A stretch of DNA of 64,000 bases from Calocera cornea HHB12733 (GCA_001632435.1 KV423972.1:62001-126000), one strand, 5' to 3'. Shown: positions 34,230-46,100, counted from the stretch's first letter. Translations and numbers: made by a program. The notes: generated from the sequence alone by a model not told the origin.

Positions 34230-36088
34230 TCAGAAATTCAGAAAGTCTCTTCGCTCTTTCGCGACGGTGTTGGAGCGCGATTTCCAGAGCCATGATGGGC
34301 CAGCCTGCAAAGGCAAAATGGATGTGAGGGGGGATGTAAAGTGCTAGGAAAGCGAACGCACCGGCCCATGCTCCTCATGCTCCAGCTCGCTCCACGTGAC
34401 CAAGACGCCGGCCTGGCTCTGGACGCCGCCGACCTGCACGCCCTCGCTGACCCAGCTGTGGCCGCTGAAGCGGCTCGTCATCCTCCACAAGACGCTGCCG
34501 TCCTCGCCCATGTCCACCCGGCCCCGCAGCTTCGTCACGGGCGGGTCGGTGTTGTGCCCGCTGCTCGTACCGGAGAAGTAGATCGTTGGGTACTTCTTCG
34601 CCCGCGCGGAGGGCTGCCGGTCCGACGAGGTGATCATGTTGAACCCCCCCGGGTGGAGGGTGATGCTGGGGATGTGCAGGATGTGCACGTGCGGGATGCT
34701 CACGAGCCCGCCCGCATCGTCGCCGTCGCCCTCCAACTCCTCGTCCACATCCTCAGCCTCGACGAGCGCATGGTCGAACAGCTCGATGGTGTCGCTGTTC
34801 GGCGAGGAGGGGGAGGAGGGCGGGTGGAAGTCGCTGTCGGCTTCTGAGGAGCCGGAGGGGGAGGACGGGGGCCGCGCGTCCGAGACGGCATCGTCGGGCG
34901 GGACGCCGATCGAGACGACTTGCAGGTCAAGCGTCATCAACTTGACCACTTCGAAGGCGTCGTCAAGCGCCTTGGGGCCGCTACCGGACCACTGCAGTAT
35001 ATGCGTCAGTATAGATTCAGAATATATGATTAGTTGACGCACGTTCCAGTCCCAGAGATCGTTGTAGTCCATAAAGCTCACAATCCTGTACCACCTGCCT
35101 TGCACGCCCGCCCAATCGCCCTCAACCGCCTTTGCCTCCTCCTCCCTCCTCTGCGTATACGGCCTGCACCTATCGAGTGTGACCGCCGGAAGGTCGTCCT
35201 CTGTCAAGCTCCACCTATCCCTGCTATCGAGCGCATTCCGCCCAAGGACGATCATCATGCTCTCCAGCATGGCCCAGTCGGGCTTGCGCTCGCCCTTCTG
35301 GGCAGCAAGGAACGGGCCCCAGAAGCTCGCCAGCCCGTAGTTGCGCATCGTGTACACCTTCTCGCGCGCCACGCCGCGGATACGCGGGGAGACGACGTCG
35401 AGGTCCGAGAGGCCGTAGACGGTGTGCAGGCGGCTGCTGATGAGCGCGCGGGAGGGGGTGAGCGGCGAGCCGAGCAGTGTCGATTGCCGGGCGGGCCTCG
35501 CCAGCAACTCCTCGAGGAACCTCACGTTCTCGCTTTCCCGCGGGACGATCACCCCCGAGGGGGTGACGCCTGGGCGCGCGGAATCGAGCAGGATCTGCGG
35601 GAGGACGGCGAGCACGTCCTGGTGCAGCGGCTGTAGGCGCGCGGTCAGCCAGGCGGGTGCGAACGAGAGGCGTGGCGAGCGGCGCACGATGTTGCTCGGG
35701 AGGATGCTCTGCGCGACCTCGCGGGCGTGGATACGCGATTTCAGGAGCGCCATCCAGTCTATTTCGTCGGGCACGGGCTCGCCCTCTGCTCGTTCCCTTG
35801 GATCGTCCTGCATTCAAAGAGATCGGTCAGCAACGCTCCAGCTCGGCGATAAGCACGCAGACGCACAAACAGCCGCAGGACCATCGCCCGCCACATGTAG
35901 TCCGTGTGCTCATTGTACACTACCGACCGCAGCTTTCGGCACGCCTTGATGCAGCTGACCACGTCGACGGGGTCGAGCAGGAGCAGGGTGGACTCGAGGA
36001 TCTGGCTGGCTGTCAGCTACCGGAATCGCGTATCGCCGATGTCGCGCACCTCTTGGGGAAGGTTTAGCAGATGCGCGCGTTCGTACAT
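34230..36088 (-). CDS. F-box protein
   Basis: Five exons on the minus strand: 36088-36050, 36001-35867, 35807-35043, 34991-34362, 34304-34230; 1644 nt, 547 aa. The N-terminal F-box (LLNLPQEILESTLLLLDPVD ... CIKACRKLR) would bind Skp1 in an SCF ubiquitin ligase. The long C-terminal part has an Asp/Glu/Ser-rich low-complexity insert and then a conserved end module (TIYFSGTSSG, SEGVQVGGVQSQAGVLVTW, GPSWLWK) that recurs at the end of many fungal F-box proteins and probably recognises a substrate. The intron at 34992-35042 is 51 nt, has no in-frame stop and could be retained. It is divergent from nitronate monooxygenase 1. Confidence 0.85.
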
Positions 36089-36602
36089 CGGTTACTGTAC
36101 TGGTACAACAGAGGGTATGGGAGGAGAGAGATGAGTCGATGGTGCTACCGGGAGACTTACAGCGTGGGGGCACAGCGGGTAGCGGGTAGGGTGCTGTGCC
36201 CTCACTGACGGGGGCATCATAACGCCGATCGGCGATGACGTGCCATCATTACATTACCGTCTCCAATTGGACAGCTGTGATCGACCACCTAAGTTAGTGG
36301 TTGAACCACTTCTCACGGTCATATTACCACCGTATGTGGGATAACTAAACGCACAATGTCGGGACAAATCGTCCCCCCGACGCACACGTTCATCCGAGCC
36401 GCTCCGAACCTTTGCTCACTATGGCGCCAAACACGGGGAGAGCAGGGTCCCGCGCTGCGATTGCACCTTGACCGTGACACCGTCCTCCTCGGTGCGGAGC
36501 GTGGTGCTGTGCGGTATAAGACTGTGGCAACTTGGTCCAGCGTGCTGAATGACGATTCGTTCCCCGCTCTCCGTCCTCAATAGTCTCCACCTCAGTCCCG
36601 GA
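36089..36602. other. Divergent promoter region
   Basis: About 510 nt between the start codons of the F-box gene and nitronate monooxygenase 1. It contains a perfect palindrome with 7-nt arms, AGTGGTTGAACCACT at 36296-36310, the size of many dimer-binding sites. An in-frame ATG at 36549 could extend the monooxygenase by 18 residues. Confidence 0.4.
36296..36310. promoter_or_regulatory. Palindrome in a divergent promoter
   Basis: AGTGGTTGAACCACT: two 7-nt arms around one central base. It could be an operator for a homodimeric regulator; no known consensus is claimed. Confidence 0.25.
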
Positions 36603-37696
36603 ATGCAACGCCTAGCCCCACCCATCACCACCCCGTTCACGCGCCTTCTCGGCCTGCATACCCCTCTCGTCGGCGGGGCCATGAACACCGTCTCCTCGCT
36701 CGAGCTCGCATGCGCCGTCTCCCTCGCAGGAGGATTCGGTTTCTGGGCCGTCGACGCGCGCAGAAGCATGGCCGAGTTCAAGGCCGAGCTCGCCCGCGCG
36801 CGCGAGGCGCTGTCGGCCCCTCCCGACAAGCCGCTGCATCTGGGCCTGGGCGCGCTGGGATGGATGCTCGAGCAGGAGCCGTCGGCGGTGCGGGAGATGT
36901 TCGAGCACGGGGTGCGCGAGCCGCCCGGCGTACAGGCGGCCTGGCTCTCCTTCGCGAATGACATGGCCCGGTGGGTACGGCGCGTGCGCGAGCTGGACGA
37001 GGAGCGGGGCGATGGCCGGAAGACGTTCGTCTTCATCCAAGTGGGCACGCTCGGGCAGGCGCTGCAGGCCCGGGATCTGGGCGCAGATGTCATCGTCCTG
37101 CAGGGGAACGAAGCGGGTGGGCATAGCTGGGAGGTGGCCCCACCCACAGCCACGCTCCTCGCACAAGTACTGGACGAGCTTCCCCACTCACGGCCGCACA
37201 TCCTCGCCGCGGGCGGCGTGGGCGATGGCTCTCGAGCTGCCGCACTCCTTAAGCAAGGTGCGGAGGGCGTGGTACTAGGCACGGTCCTGGCAGCGACGGA
37301 GGAGAGCCTGTACCCCGAGGCGAGCAAGAGGCAGCTCGCGCGCGCAGAGCCTTTGACCACGGTCCGCACCACGTTGTGGGATCGTGTACAAGGGCGGCCC
37401 TGGCCTGCGGGCGTCACGGGGAGAGCGCTGGATAACCCGCTCCGGGAGGACGAGCGGCAGGGCCTCAGTGTACCGGAGATCAGGGAGCTCATGAAGAAGG
37501 ACGGGAAGGCGGCCAAGGAGCGGACGATCGTGTGGGCTGGAGAGGGTGTTGGGCATGTGAGAGAAATCCGGCCGGCACAGGTGGGCGGTCCGTGGATGTG
37601 CAAGAAGGATGATTGACTGACTATGGCTGTCCGCAGGATGTCATTGCCCAGCTGCACGAGGAAACAGTCCAAGCGCTCGGGTCACCGCAATTGTAG
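36603..37696 (+). CDS. Nitronate monooxygenase, copy 1
   Basis: Two exons: 36603-37580 and 37637-37696; 1038 nt, 345 aa. It is an FMN TIM-barrel enzyme of the 2-nitropropane dioxygenase family. It starts ITTPFTRLLGLHTPLVGGAM, the usual N-terminal flavin-binding strand, followed by SLAGGFGFWAV, VIVLQGNEAGGHSW (phosphate/flavin loop and the conserved His of class I enzymes) and ILAAGGVGDG. Such enzymes oxidise alkyl nitronates, including the toxin propionate-3-nitronate, to carbonyl compounds and nitrite or nitrate. The single intron is phase 0 between RPAQ and DVIAQL, exactly as in copy 2 at 40070-41164. The upstream ATG at 36549 would add SPLSVLNSLHLS-like residues that could act as a targeting signal; I preferred 36603 because it matches family length. 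Confidence 0.9.
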
Positions 37697-38175
37697 GGTT
37701 GGATCGCTCTAACTGAATCTTGCATGGCATGCTCGCTACAGCACAAAAGTACACCAACAAGTTATGCAATACGCACTACGAATCGATACTCTACAGCAAA
37801 AATTGACCACGGCAGCAGCCTTCTTCCACCCACTTTCGCGACAGGAGTTGTTCGTCGCGGTATTTTACTAGCCCCTGTCGCGCGGTGACGCCTGATGTGC
37901 TTGAGTCTGAGGTATCCCAATGCTGAACATTCCGTGTTGTCATGCGGCCCAGCTGGTTTTCCTCCCGCTCAGGCGCGCGCAAGTTGCCGCGCGCCAGCGC
38001 TTCCCGAAGCAGACCGACCCTTTCTAGACCCCCGCACACACACATCCACTTCCACATACACAGCACCGCCGCCTGCCCGTCTCCTCGGACCGGTCCCAGC
38101 GCGCTTCCAACACACACCTTATCAGCACATCTACATTCGCTCTTTGCTGGCCCTGAGCCTGCTCTCGCTACTACC
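37697..38175. other. Intergenic region with an inverted repeat
   Basis: Between nitronate monooxygenase 1 and RHO3. It holds an inverted repeat with 9-nt arms (CGCGACAGG 37837-37845 and CCTGTCGCG 37874-37882) and the RHO3 promoter, rich in CACACA/CCGCC. Confidence 0.4.
37837..37882. repeat. Inverted repeat, 9-nt arms
   Basis: CGCGACAGG and its exact reverse complement, 28 nt apart. It could form a hairpin in the 3' region of nitronate monooxygenase 1 or in the RHO3 upstream region; the function is unknown. Confidence 0.45.
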
Positions 38176-39138
38176 ATGGCTTTCTGCGGACTGGGCTCCA
38201 AGGGCAGCTCCAGCGGATTCGGGCGCAAGGCCATACAGCGGAAGCTCGTCGTGCTCGGCGATGGTGCATGCGGCAAGACCAGTCTGTTGAACGTCTATAC
38301 ACGGGGCTACTTCACAGCTATCTAGTACGTCAAGGCATTATACATCTGATAGCGAATGCTGACGATCGGTTACGGTGTGTAGCGAGCCCACAGTATTCGA
38401 GAATTACGTACACGACATCGTCATCGACGATCAACAAGTCGAGCTGTCATTATGGGACACCGCAGGTTCGCCCCATTACTTCTATTTCTATCCTTGTCTC
38501 TGACAGTGTCATCAGGGCAAGAAGAGTTCGATCGCCTGCGCTCACTATCATATGCCGAAACACATCTGGTTCTGCTCTGCTTCTCGGTCGATAACCCTAC
38601 GAGCTTGGACAATATTGAGACCAAGGTGCGTCTTGCTCGCTGCTCGCTTATATTGGGAGCTGGAAACCGACCTGAACCTCTTCGTAGTGGATAGAGGAAG
38701 TTTTGGAATACTGTCCAGGGGTAAAGGTACGCCCATTCGCGTGTGGCATTTAGCTCCGATCTGACCGGACGACAGATTGTCTTAGTTGGTCCGTCCTCTG
38801 CTGTTCGCCTGAGTACCGCGTGTATATGCTAAACGAGACCACAGCTCTTAAATGCGATCTAAGAGACGACCATGGTGTTCGAGAACGGCTTGCACAGTAC
38901 GGAATGAGGCCGGTGGAGTACGAACAGGGGCTGGCAGTGGCACGTCGAATACGGGCTAGTCGGTACCTAGGTGTGCCTCCTACATCGCGCATGTATGGTG
39001 CTTCTGCTGACCATATGCGCAGAATGTTCCGCCAAACACGGACGCGGCGTGAACGAGGTCTTCTACGAGGCGGCACGAGTCAGCATCAGCACGACCGCAA
39101 AGGGCAACGGCGGTGGTGGCAAGTGCGTCATCATGTAA
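38176..39138 (+). CDS. RHO3: Rho3-type small GTPase
   Basis: Seven exons: 38176-38324, 38383-38465, 38516-38625, 38688-38726, 38776-38788, 38845-38970, 39023-39138; 636 nt, 211 aa. The P-loop GDGACGKTS (residues 29-37), effector loop [10 protein letters not shown] (50-59), switch [15 protein letters not shown], base-binding ALKCDL and the ECSAK box are all present. The C-terminus is basic-poor but ends CVIM, a CAAX prenylation signal. The ~14-residue N-terminal extension and ELSLWDTAG wording fit Rho3. Rho3 controls exocytosis, actin cables and polarised growth at the plasma membrane. Exon 5 is a 13-nt microexon. The gene faces HSK3 tail to tail. Confidence 0.92.
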
Positions 39139-39460
39139 CCACTCCCCCTATCTCACATTCCCTGGATTCTGTCCGTTCACGACCGCTATGGCACCTCATG
39201 ATCTTCCTTTCTCCCCTTGGAGTATGTTTCATCGTTCATTTCGTTTGGATAACCTGTCTCTCCACATGTATACTGGACACATGCATGACCCCGAATACCG
39301 CTGTAATCTGCATACCCGGATAATAATCGTACACATGTTTACGTCGTCATGCTGCTGTATCATACATCCCGAGACGCAAATCACTGAGTAGACGGTTAGT
39401 CTGACGCAAGAACTCGTAGCAATCGCCACATACTTCAACAAGCGCTACTCAACAAGCGCG
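39139..39460. other. Convergent 3' region of RHO3 and HSK3
   Basis: About 320 nt holding both 3' ends. Plus-strand frames here (e.g. 39113-39391) are short and Thr/Ile-rich without family signal. Confidence 0.45.
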
Positions 39461-39751
39461 TCACCTCCCGTCGCCCTCCTTCGCCTGCGCCTCGTCCTCC
39501 TCCTTATCCAACAGCCTGCTCACAGCCATGAACCTGAACGCGCCATGATAAGCAATCTGCTTCATCCACTCGAGCGAGGATAGGGAGAGCGCTTACTGGC
39601 TGGCGTGCAGCGCGCCCAACTTGCGCATATGCTCCAGCTGCCGCGTCACGTCGACAAAGTGCTGCTGCGTGTCTTGCAGATGATGGGACATCGTTTGCAG
39701 CTTATGGGAGAGCTGGAGGTAATGCCGCTCTTTCAGCGCAGCGGAGTTCAT
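39461..39751 (-). CDS. HSK3: DASH complex subunit Hsk3
   Basis: Two exons on the minus strand: 39751-39597 and 39533-39461; 228 nt, 75 aa. A very short gene, of the usual Hsk3 size (~70 aa). The product is essentially one long helix: ERHYLQLSHKLQTMSHHLQD, then VTRQLEHMRKLGALHASQFM and an acidic/basic tail. The pattern (aligned Q-L repeats, then LG..HASQFMA) matches Hsk3. The DASH/Dam1 complex couples kinetochores to spindle microtubules in fungi. The intron (63 nt, phase 2) falls within the A-S-Q-F motif and is needed to recover it. The larger open frame starting upstream on this strand (to 39979) is not needed. Confidence 0.75.
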
Positions 39752-40069
39752 GGTGACCGTTGAGATGATTGGTGAAAGAAGTGTGAGGAGCGTCTGCGCG
39801 AAATGTTGACGTTGAGCAGCTCCAGCCGCAAGGGCAGTCGGCGCGTCGGGCGCGCGACGCGTCCCAAACGTCTTATGGAGGGTCCGGCCCAGACTCCCGG
39901 AGGCTACCTCGGCCCAGCTTGTTCTCGCTTCTGCACCACTACACAGGTGGCAGCCTCGATTACAACGACTATGTGACACGAGTCATGATCGGGATACGTC
40001 CTCCGACGACTCGTCTTGATACAAGCAATACTATCTGGTATTCAACAACCCGGGATTATCCGCCCAGCT
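39752..40069. other. Intergenic region
   Basis: About 320 nt between the HSK3 start and the end of nitronate monooxygenase 2; the HSK3 promoter lies here. Nothing else was recognised. Confidence 0.4.
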
Positions 40070-41164
40070 CTACGAGGTCTTGACCAGCTCAGATGCCTTC
40101 CTCAGGCTGTCGATGGTTTCTCGATTCAGCTGCTCCATGATATCCTATAATGATGTTGTCAGTGGATACTAAACTGTTAGGTAGATTCAATCGCATACCT
40201 TTGCAGGGCGGATCTCTTTGACATATGCCGCTGGTGCTCCTGACCACACGATCTCTCTGCTCTTATCCCCGGTCTTCGTATCCTCCTGCATCTTCTCCCT
40301 GATCTGCTCGATGGTCAATCCTGCCACTTCATCATTTAGAATCCGCTTGGATATTGCCCGTCCGTCCACGCCCTTGGGCCATGGGAAGCCTTGAATCCGG
40401 TCCCACAGGGTGTTGCGGATAGGGTCCTCGAATCCGGCGTTGAGGATCCCGTCCTTGCAGGCCGGATCGTAGATGCTCTCGGTCGTGGCGGCGAATAGCG
40501 TGCCGACGACAACGCCAGACGCGCCAAGGGTGAGGAATGCTGCGATTTGCGCTCCAGAGGCAACGGTGCCGGCTGCGAGGACCGGAGGGCGAGGGGATGG
40601 CAGCGTGGTGAGGATCCGAGTGAGCAGGACGGCGGTGGACGGCGCTGCGGCCCAGGCATGCCCTCCTGCGTCAGTACCTTGCGCAATGACGATGTCGACC
40701 TTCCACTCTTCCACAGCCTGCTTCGCCTGCTCCACGGTTCCGAGCTGTATTGCAATGAGGGTTTTCCTCCCATCTCCCCTCTCTGTGTCTGCCTCCCGCA
40801 CAAACTGCACCCACTTCCCGAGGTCGTCTCCGAAGCTCAGCCAAACCGCCTTCACTCCCTGCATCACCGCCCACTTCAACATGTCCGCCACGCCGAACGG
40901 AGGCGCGTCGAGCAGCCAGCCAAGGGCGCCGACACCGATGGGCAGCGGTTGCCCTGCCGGTGTGCCCAGTCGCTGACGGGCGCGCTCGAAGTCGGCTTGG
41001 AAGCTCTCCATCCCGAATCGGAAGTCGATCGCCATGAAGCCGACGCCGCCTGCCAGCGACACTTCAGCCGCCAGCAGCCCGCCGGAGACGAAAGTCATCG
41101 CGGCGAGCGCGATGGGCGTCTTAACCGAGAGTAGCTGGGTGAAGTCGGTTTCGATGCGGGCCAT
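40070..41164 (-). CDS. Nitronate monooxygenase, copy 2
   Basis: Two exons on the minus strand: 41164-40199 and 40144-40070; 1041 nt, 346 aa. Same family and fold as the gene at 36603: LSVKTPIALAAMTFVSGG, SLAGGVGFMAIDFRFG, IVIAQGTDAGGHAW, PPVLAAGTVASG, then NTLWDRIQGFPWPKGVDGR. Length and the phase-0 intron position (after the EIRPAK motif) match copy 1, so the two are paralogues by duplication. They are clearly diverged (by eye roughly half the residues differ), so the duplication is not recent. The second start of the family motif (LLSVKTPI versus LLGLHTPL) suggests the same flavin site but a different substrate pocket. Confidence 0.92.
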
Positions 41165-41831
41165 ATTGAAAGTAGAATGAGAAAGGCATCACAGTCCGTA
41201 CGCTGCCCTTTTGTACAGTTCGTATTAGGGGGTAATATTTTCATGCGCTTGATGTGCAGTGACCGCATGGTCTTCTACAGAGTCCAAAAGGAGTCCTCGT
41301 GCGATCAGTCCGCACATCCCCGATTAGTGATGTCAACTCCGTGTTGGTTGGTAACCAATTGCTGGCGAGGCAGTTCACAAGACGCGGGCGAAGAACTGTA
41401 CAACACCAAGCAAAGCTAACATGTCTCGGTCGGCGACGGTCCGAGTATGCGGCTACACAGGTTTGGGTCTTCTTCCCGGCTAACGCCCTTGGTCTTCCGG
41501 ACGTCTATTCCCGAATGGGAAAGGGTTTTGATGACTTCGAGTATAGGCGCTTGACCGGCAGAATATCCATAAATATCGAAGAGCAACCAGAGGATCGAGC
41601 CTTGTTAGTAAATCCGGTAGGTGACAGGCTCGTATCACTACGGTTACTATTTCCTGAGCATGTTAGGCCAGTGGGGAAGGATCTCTGCCAGGCTGGTATG
41701 TAGGTGGCGGTGCGTTATCACGTGCTCATTTGACTCCGCTTGAAATCCAAAATCGGCCACTTGCCTTTTGACCCTTGTCCTCGCGTTCCAGCCACTGACT
41801 CCGCCTTCGCTCGCACGACCTTTTTTCCACC
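41165..41831. other. Divergent promoter of nitronate monooxygenase 2 and SmB
   Basis: About 670 nt. An open frame at 41299-41703 has no recognisable domain. The last 100 nt ahead of the SmB ATG are C/T-rich. Confidence 0.45.
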
Positions 41832-42612
41832 ATGGTTGGCATATTCAACGGTTACGCTACGTATACGTGAACTGATGATGATACATGCTTAGGCTCCTCC
41901 CAAAGCAAAAGGCGGCAAGATGCTCGCCCTGATCAACTACCGGCTCCGCGTCACGCTCAACGATGGACGCGAGTTGACGGGACAGATGCTCGCGTTCGAC
42001 CGCCACATGAATCTGGTTCTGGCAGATTGCGAGGAGTTCAGGAAGACGCGCTCGAAGGTCAAGGCAGAAGGTGCAGATGGTGTAGCAGCTGCTGTCGCCA
42101 CGCAGGAGATCAAGAGGACGCTTGGGCTGGTGATTCTGCGGGGAGAGACGGTTGTGAGCATCAGCGTGGAGGGTCCGCCGCCGGCAACAGAAGAGGACAA
42201 GAAGAATCAAGTACGTCAATGCGACGTACGTAACTGTTGATATTTACTGACCTCGCTCACAGCTTCTCCCTGGCCCTGGACGAGGCATGCCTGCCGGTCG
42301 TGGCATGGGTATGAGTACGTATATCTGCCGTCGCAGTTAATGTTTGTGGCCTGACAATATTTTCAGTGGGCTTCCCTCCCCCTCCCTTCGCCGCTGGTCG
42401 TGGTATGCCCTTCCCTCCTGGTCCTCCTGGTGCAGCCGGTGGACCTCCGGGCTTCCCTCCTGGGTTCCCGCCCGGTGGCCCACCCGGCTTCCCTGGCGCG
42501 CCTCCTGGTTTCCCGCCAGGGATGCCTTTCCGTCCTCCTGGGTGAGCAGCGTTGCATCGGTGGACTGTCAGCTACGTTACTAATCGTGATGTGTAGATTC
42601 CCTGGGGCATGA
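41832..42612 (+). CDS. SMB1: Small nuclear ribonucleoprotein SmB/B'
   Basis: Five exons: 41832-41834, 41893-42210, 42263-42314, 42367-42541, 42597-42612; 564 nt, 187 aa. The first exon consists of the start codon alone: CCACC-ATG is followed directly by GTTGGC... and a 58-nt intron, and only this join gives the expected beginning MAPPKAKGGKML. Sm motif 1 is INYRLRVTLNDGRELTGQML...HMNLVLADCEE and Sm motif 2 is LGLVILRGETVVSISVEG. The C-terminus is Gly/Pro/Phe/Met-rich with PPGFPPG-type repeats and GRGMP motifs, as in SmB, where such arginines are often methylated. SmB is part of the seven-membered Sm ring on U1, U2, U4 and U5 snRNAs. Confidence 0.92.
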
Positions 42613-43177
42613 GCCTTTTCCTTCCATTCTCTCTTGTTCTACGCCTTGATGCGCGAGGCATGGGCTGAACAAGGACTACTTCCAAAATGTATCGTCTGTT
42701 TGTAGGATTTGCACATAGGACGATTGTGTTAATAATACGAGCCATGCGACGGATTGTTGCACCGCTCAAAAACAGAGCGCCTACGAGCATCGCGAACGGG
42801 GAATGTCGCGCAGGTAGTCGACAGCAGCTATGTGGGTTGGCGGACCTGAGAAAATTCATACTGAGGACGGTCCTCTCTGAGCATGGAGCAAAGCACTCGC
42901 CGGGGGTTCCTCCTGAAGCGAACCAGTGGCAGAAAGCCGCTGTGACTGCGGCCACGTTCAAGGCAGTGACGCGTGGCCCGGAGTTGTGGCCGGAGCCGAG
43001 AGCTTCCGGAGGTCTGTGCCCGTCGTGCCTGTGCAGTGCATCCGCTGCCGCGCCATTTCCAAAGGGCCTCGTCGTCCTCTGCTCACTCAACGTCGTCCTC
43101 TTTCGCGTCTGTAACGACCTCTTCGTTCACCGCACCATATACCAAAATACACCCTCAGCCCAGCTGATTCTACGAGC
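42613..43177. other. Intergenic region
   Basis: 565 nt with the SmB 3' region and the clathrin heavy chain promoter. Open frames across it run in several phases and carry no family signal. Confidence 0.45.
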
Positions 43178-46100
43178 ATGGCGGCCGCGCCTCGCCCCAT
43201 CGCGTTCAGCGAGCACCTCCAGCTCAGTGCGCTGGGCATCCAACCGTCGAGCATCTCCTTTCAGGTGCATATACCGTCTTTGACTTATGGCTTGGCACTT
43301 TCTGACATGATGCATGTATTCATAGAACTTGACGATGGAGAGCGACCACTTCATCTGCGTGAGGGAGACAGTCGGAGAACAAAACCAGGTCGTCATTATC
43401 GACCTGTACGATGCGAACAACGTTATGCGCCGTCCTATCACTGCGGACTCAGCCATAATGCATCCAAGCCAGAAGATTATTGCTCTGAAGGGTAAGCATC
43501 TTCACCGAAACAGACATGGGCTGTCCTTCCGTATTTTGAAGTTGAAGATTACGACTGACGCTACTCCCAGCTGCGAGGCAATTGCAAGTCTTCAACATCG
43601 AGACCAAGCAGAAGGTGAAGGCACACGTCATGAATGAGGACGTTGTGTTCTGGACATGGATCTCGCCCTCCATGATCGGCCTCGTGACGGACACAGCCGT
43701 CTTCCACTGGTCTACCGCCGATGCTACCTCTCCTCCGCAGAAGATCTTCGATCGGCATGCGACTCTCGCGGGCGCACAGATCATCAACTACCGCGTCTCG
43801 GATGACGAAAAATGGGTCGTTCTCATTGGCATCGCTGGGAACAACAACAACCCTGCCGCTTTCCGTGTCAAGGGTGCTATGCAGCTGTACAACCGCGATC
43901 GCAACGTTAGTCAGCCGATTGAGGGCCATGCGGCCTCTTTCGCCGAGATCAAGCTCGATGGCAACGCTGCCCCTACCAAGCTCTTCAGCTTCGCAGTTCG
44001 GACTGCAGCCGGTGCCAAGGTGTGTCCCAAAAAACAATATGATTGTACAATTCTGACATACATTCTAGCTTCACATCGTTGAGATTGACCACCAGGCGCC
44101 AAATGCGCCATTCCAGAAGAAGGCTGTCGACGTATTCTTCCCTCCTGAAGCAGTCCACGACTTCCCCGTCGCGATGCAAGTCTCGAAGAAATACGGCATT
44201 ATCTACCTCGTGACGAAGTACGGCTTCATCCACCTGTACGACCTGGAGACTGGTGTTTGCGTGTACATGAACCGTATCTCGGGCGAGACGATTTTCGTCA
44301 CCGCAGAGCACGAAGCCACCAGCGGCATTATCGGTGTCAACCGAAAGGGTCAAGTTCTGAGCGTCAATGTCGATGAGAACACGATCATTCCGTACATCCT
44401 CAGCACGCTCAGCAACACGGAGCTTGCCTTCAAGATGGCGAGCCGTGCCAATCTGCCCGGTGCGGATGATCTGTACCGTCAGCAGTATCAGCACCTGTTC
44501 CAGACTGCCCAATACGGTGAAGCCGCGAAGATTGCTGCAAACTCTCCAAGGGTGTGTTGTATCATTACAGACCTCCCCATACATACACCTGACGTTCCAC
44601 ATAGGGTATTCTTCGCACGCCTCAAACCATTGAGCAGTTCAAGGCCGTCCCTGCACAGCCAGGCACGCTCAGCCCCATCTTGCAATACTTCGGTATCTTG
44701 CTGGAGAAGGGCGAGCTCAACAAGTTTGAGTCCCTTGAGCTTGCTCGTCCCGTCTTGCAGCAGGGGCGCAAGCAGCTGCTTGAGAAGTGGCTCAAAGAGA
44801 ACAAGCTGGAGTGCAGTGAGGAGCTCGGCGACATCGTTCGTCTGCACGACATGACTCTGGCCCTGTCGGTATACCTCCGCGCAAATGTGCCAAACAAGGT
44901 CATCGCTTGCTTCGCGGAGACGGGCCAATTCGACAAGATCGTGCTTTACGCGAAGAAGGTCGGCTACACCCCTGACTACGCCAACCTGCTTCAACACGTT
45001 ATGCGCACGAACCCGGAGAAGGGCGCGGAGTTCGCGACTCAGTTGGTGAATGACGAGAACGGGCCATTGGTAGATGTTGAGCGGGTGCGCATTCTAACCC
45101 CGTCCCATATTGCGCTGGTTATTCATGATGCTCTCAGGTGGTCGACATCTTCATGTCGCAGAACATGATCCAGCCTGCGACATCCTTCCTGCTGGATGCG
45201 TTAAAGGAAGACAAGCCAGAGCAGGGTCCTCTGCAGACGCGTCTGCTCGAGATGAACCTGATCAACGCTCCTCAGGTGGCCGATGCAATCCTTGGTAACG
45301 ATATGTTCCACCACTACGACAAGCCGCGCATCGCCAATCTCTGCGAGAAGGCTGGCCTTCTCCAGCGCGCGCTCGATCTCTACCAGGACCTGGCGGACAT
45401 CAAGCGTGTGGTTGTGCACACCAATGTCATCCCGGCTGATTGGCTGGTTGCCTACTTCGGCAAACTGACCGTCGAGCAGTCCCTCGCGTGCTTGCAGGAG
45501 ATGCTTCGGGTGAATATTCGCCAGAACCTCCAAGTCGTCATTCAGATTGCGACCAAGTACTCTGATCTACTCGGGCCCATCAAGCTCGTTGAGCTCTTCG
45601 AGTCTTTCAAGAGCTTCGAAGGGCTTTACTACTACCTCGGTTCCATCGTCAATCTCAGCGAAGACCCCGAAATCGTCTTCAAATACATTCAGGCAGCGAC
45701 TCGTACCGGTCAAATCCGCGAGGTAGAGCGCATCTGCCGCGAGAGCAACTTCTACAACCCCGAAAAGGTCAAGAACTTCCTGAAGGAAGCGAAGCTCGCC
45801 GACCAGCTTCCGCTCATCATCGTCTGCGACCGATTCGACTTCGTGCACGACCTCGTTCTCTACCTGTACCAGAATGGGCAGACTGCGGCCATCGAGACCT
45901 ATGTGCAACGCGTCAATTCTGCTCGCACGCCGCAGGTTATTGGCGCCCTTCTTGACGTTGACTGCGACGAGAACGTGATCAAGAACTTGCTGGCTTCAGT
46001 TCCGGGCAACTTCCCTATCGATGAGCTGGTTGACGAGGTTGAGAAGAGGAACCGTTTGAAGTTGATTCTGCCTTGGCTTGAGGCTCGTATCCAAGGTGGT

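Noticed and set aside
36419..37672. 417-codon open frame antisense to nitronate monooxygenase 1
   Set aside because: It mirrors a GC-rich coding gene; its translation is Ser/Arg/Pro-rich with no domain, whereas the plus strand carries clear family motifs.
39593..39979. 128-codon version of HSK3 starting upstream
   Set aside because: The extra N-terminal sequence has no family similarity; Hsk3 proteins are about 70 residues and start near the chosen ATG, and the frame stops inside the intron.
41299..41703. 134-codon frame upstream of SmB
   Set aside because: It lies in a divergent promoter and lacks any family signal.
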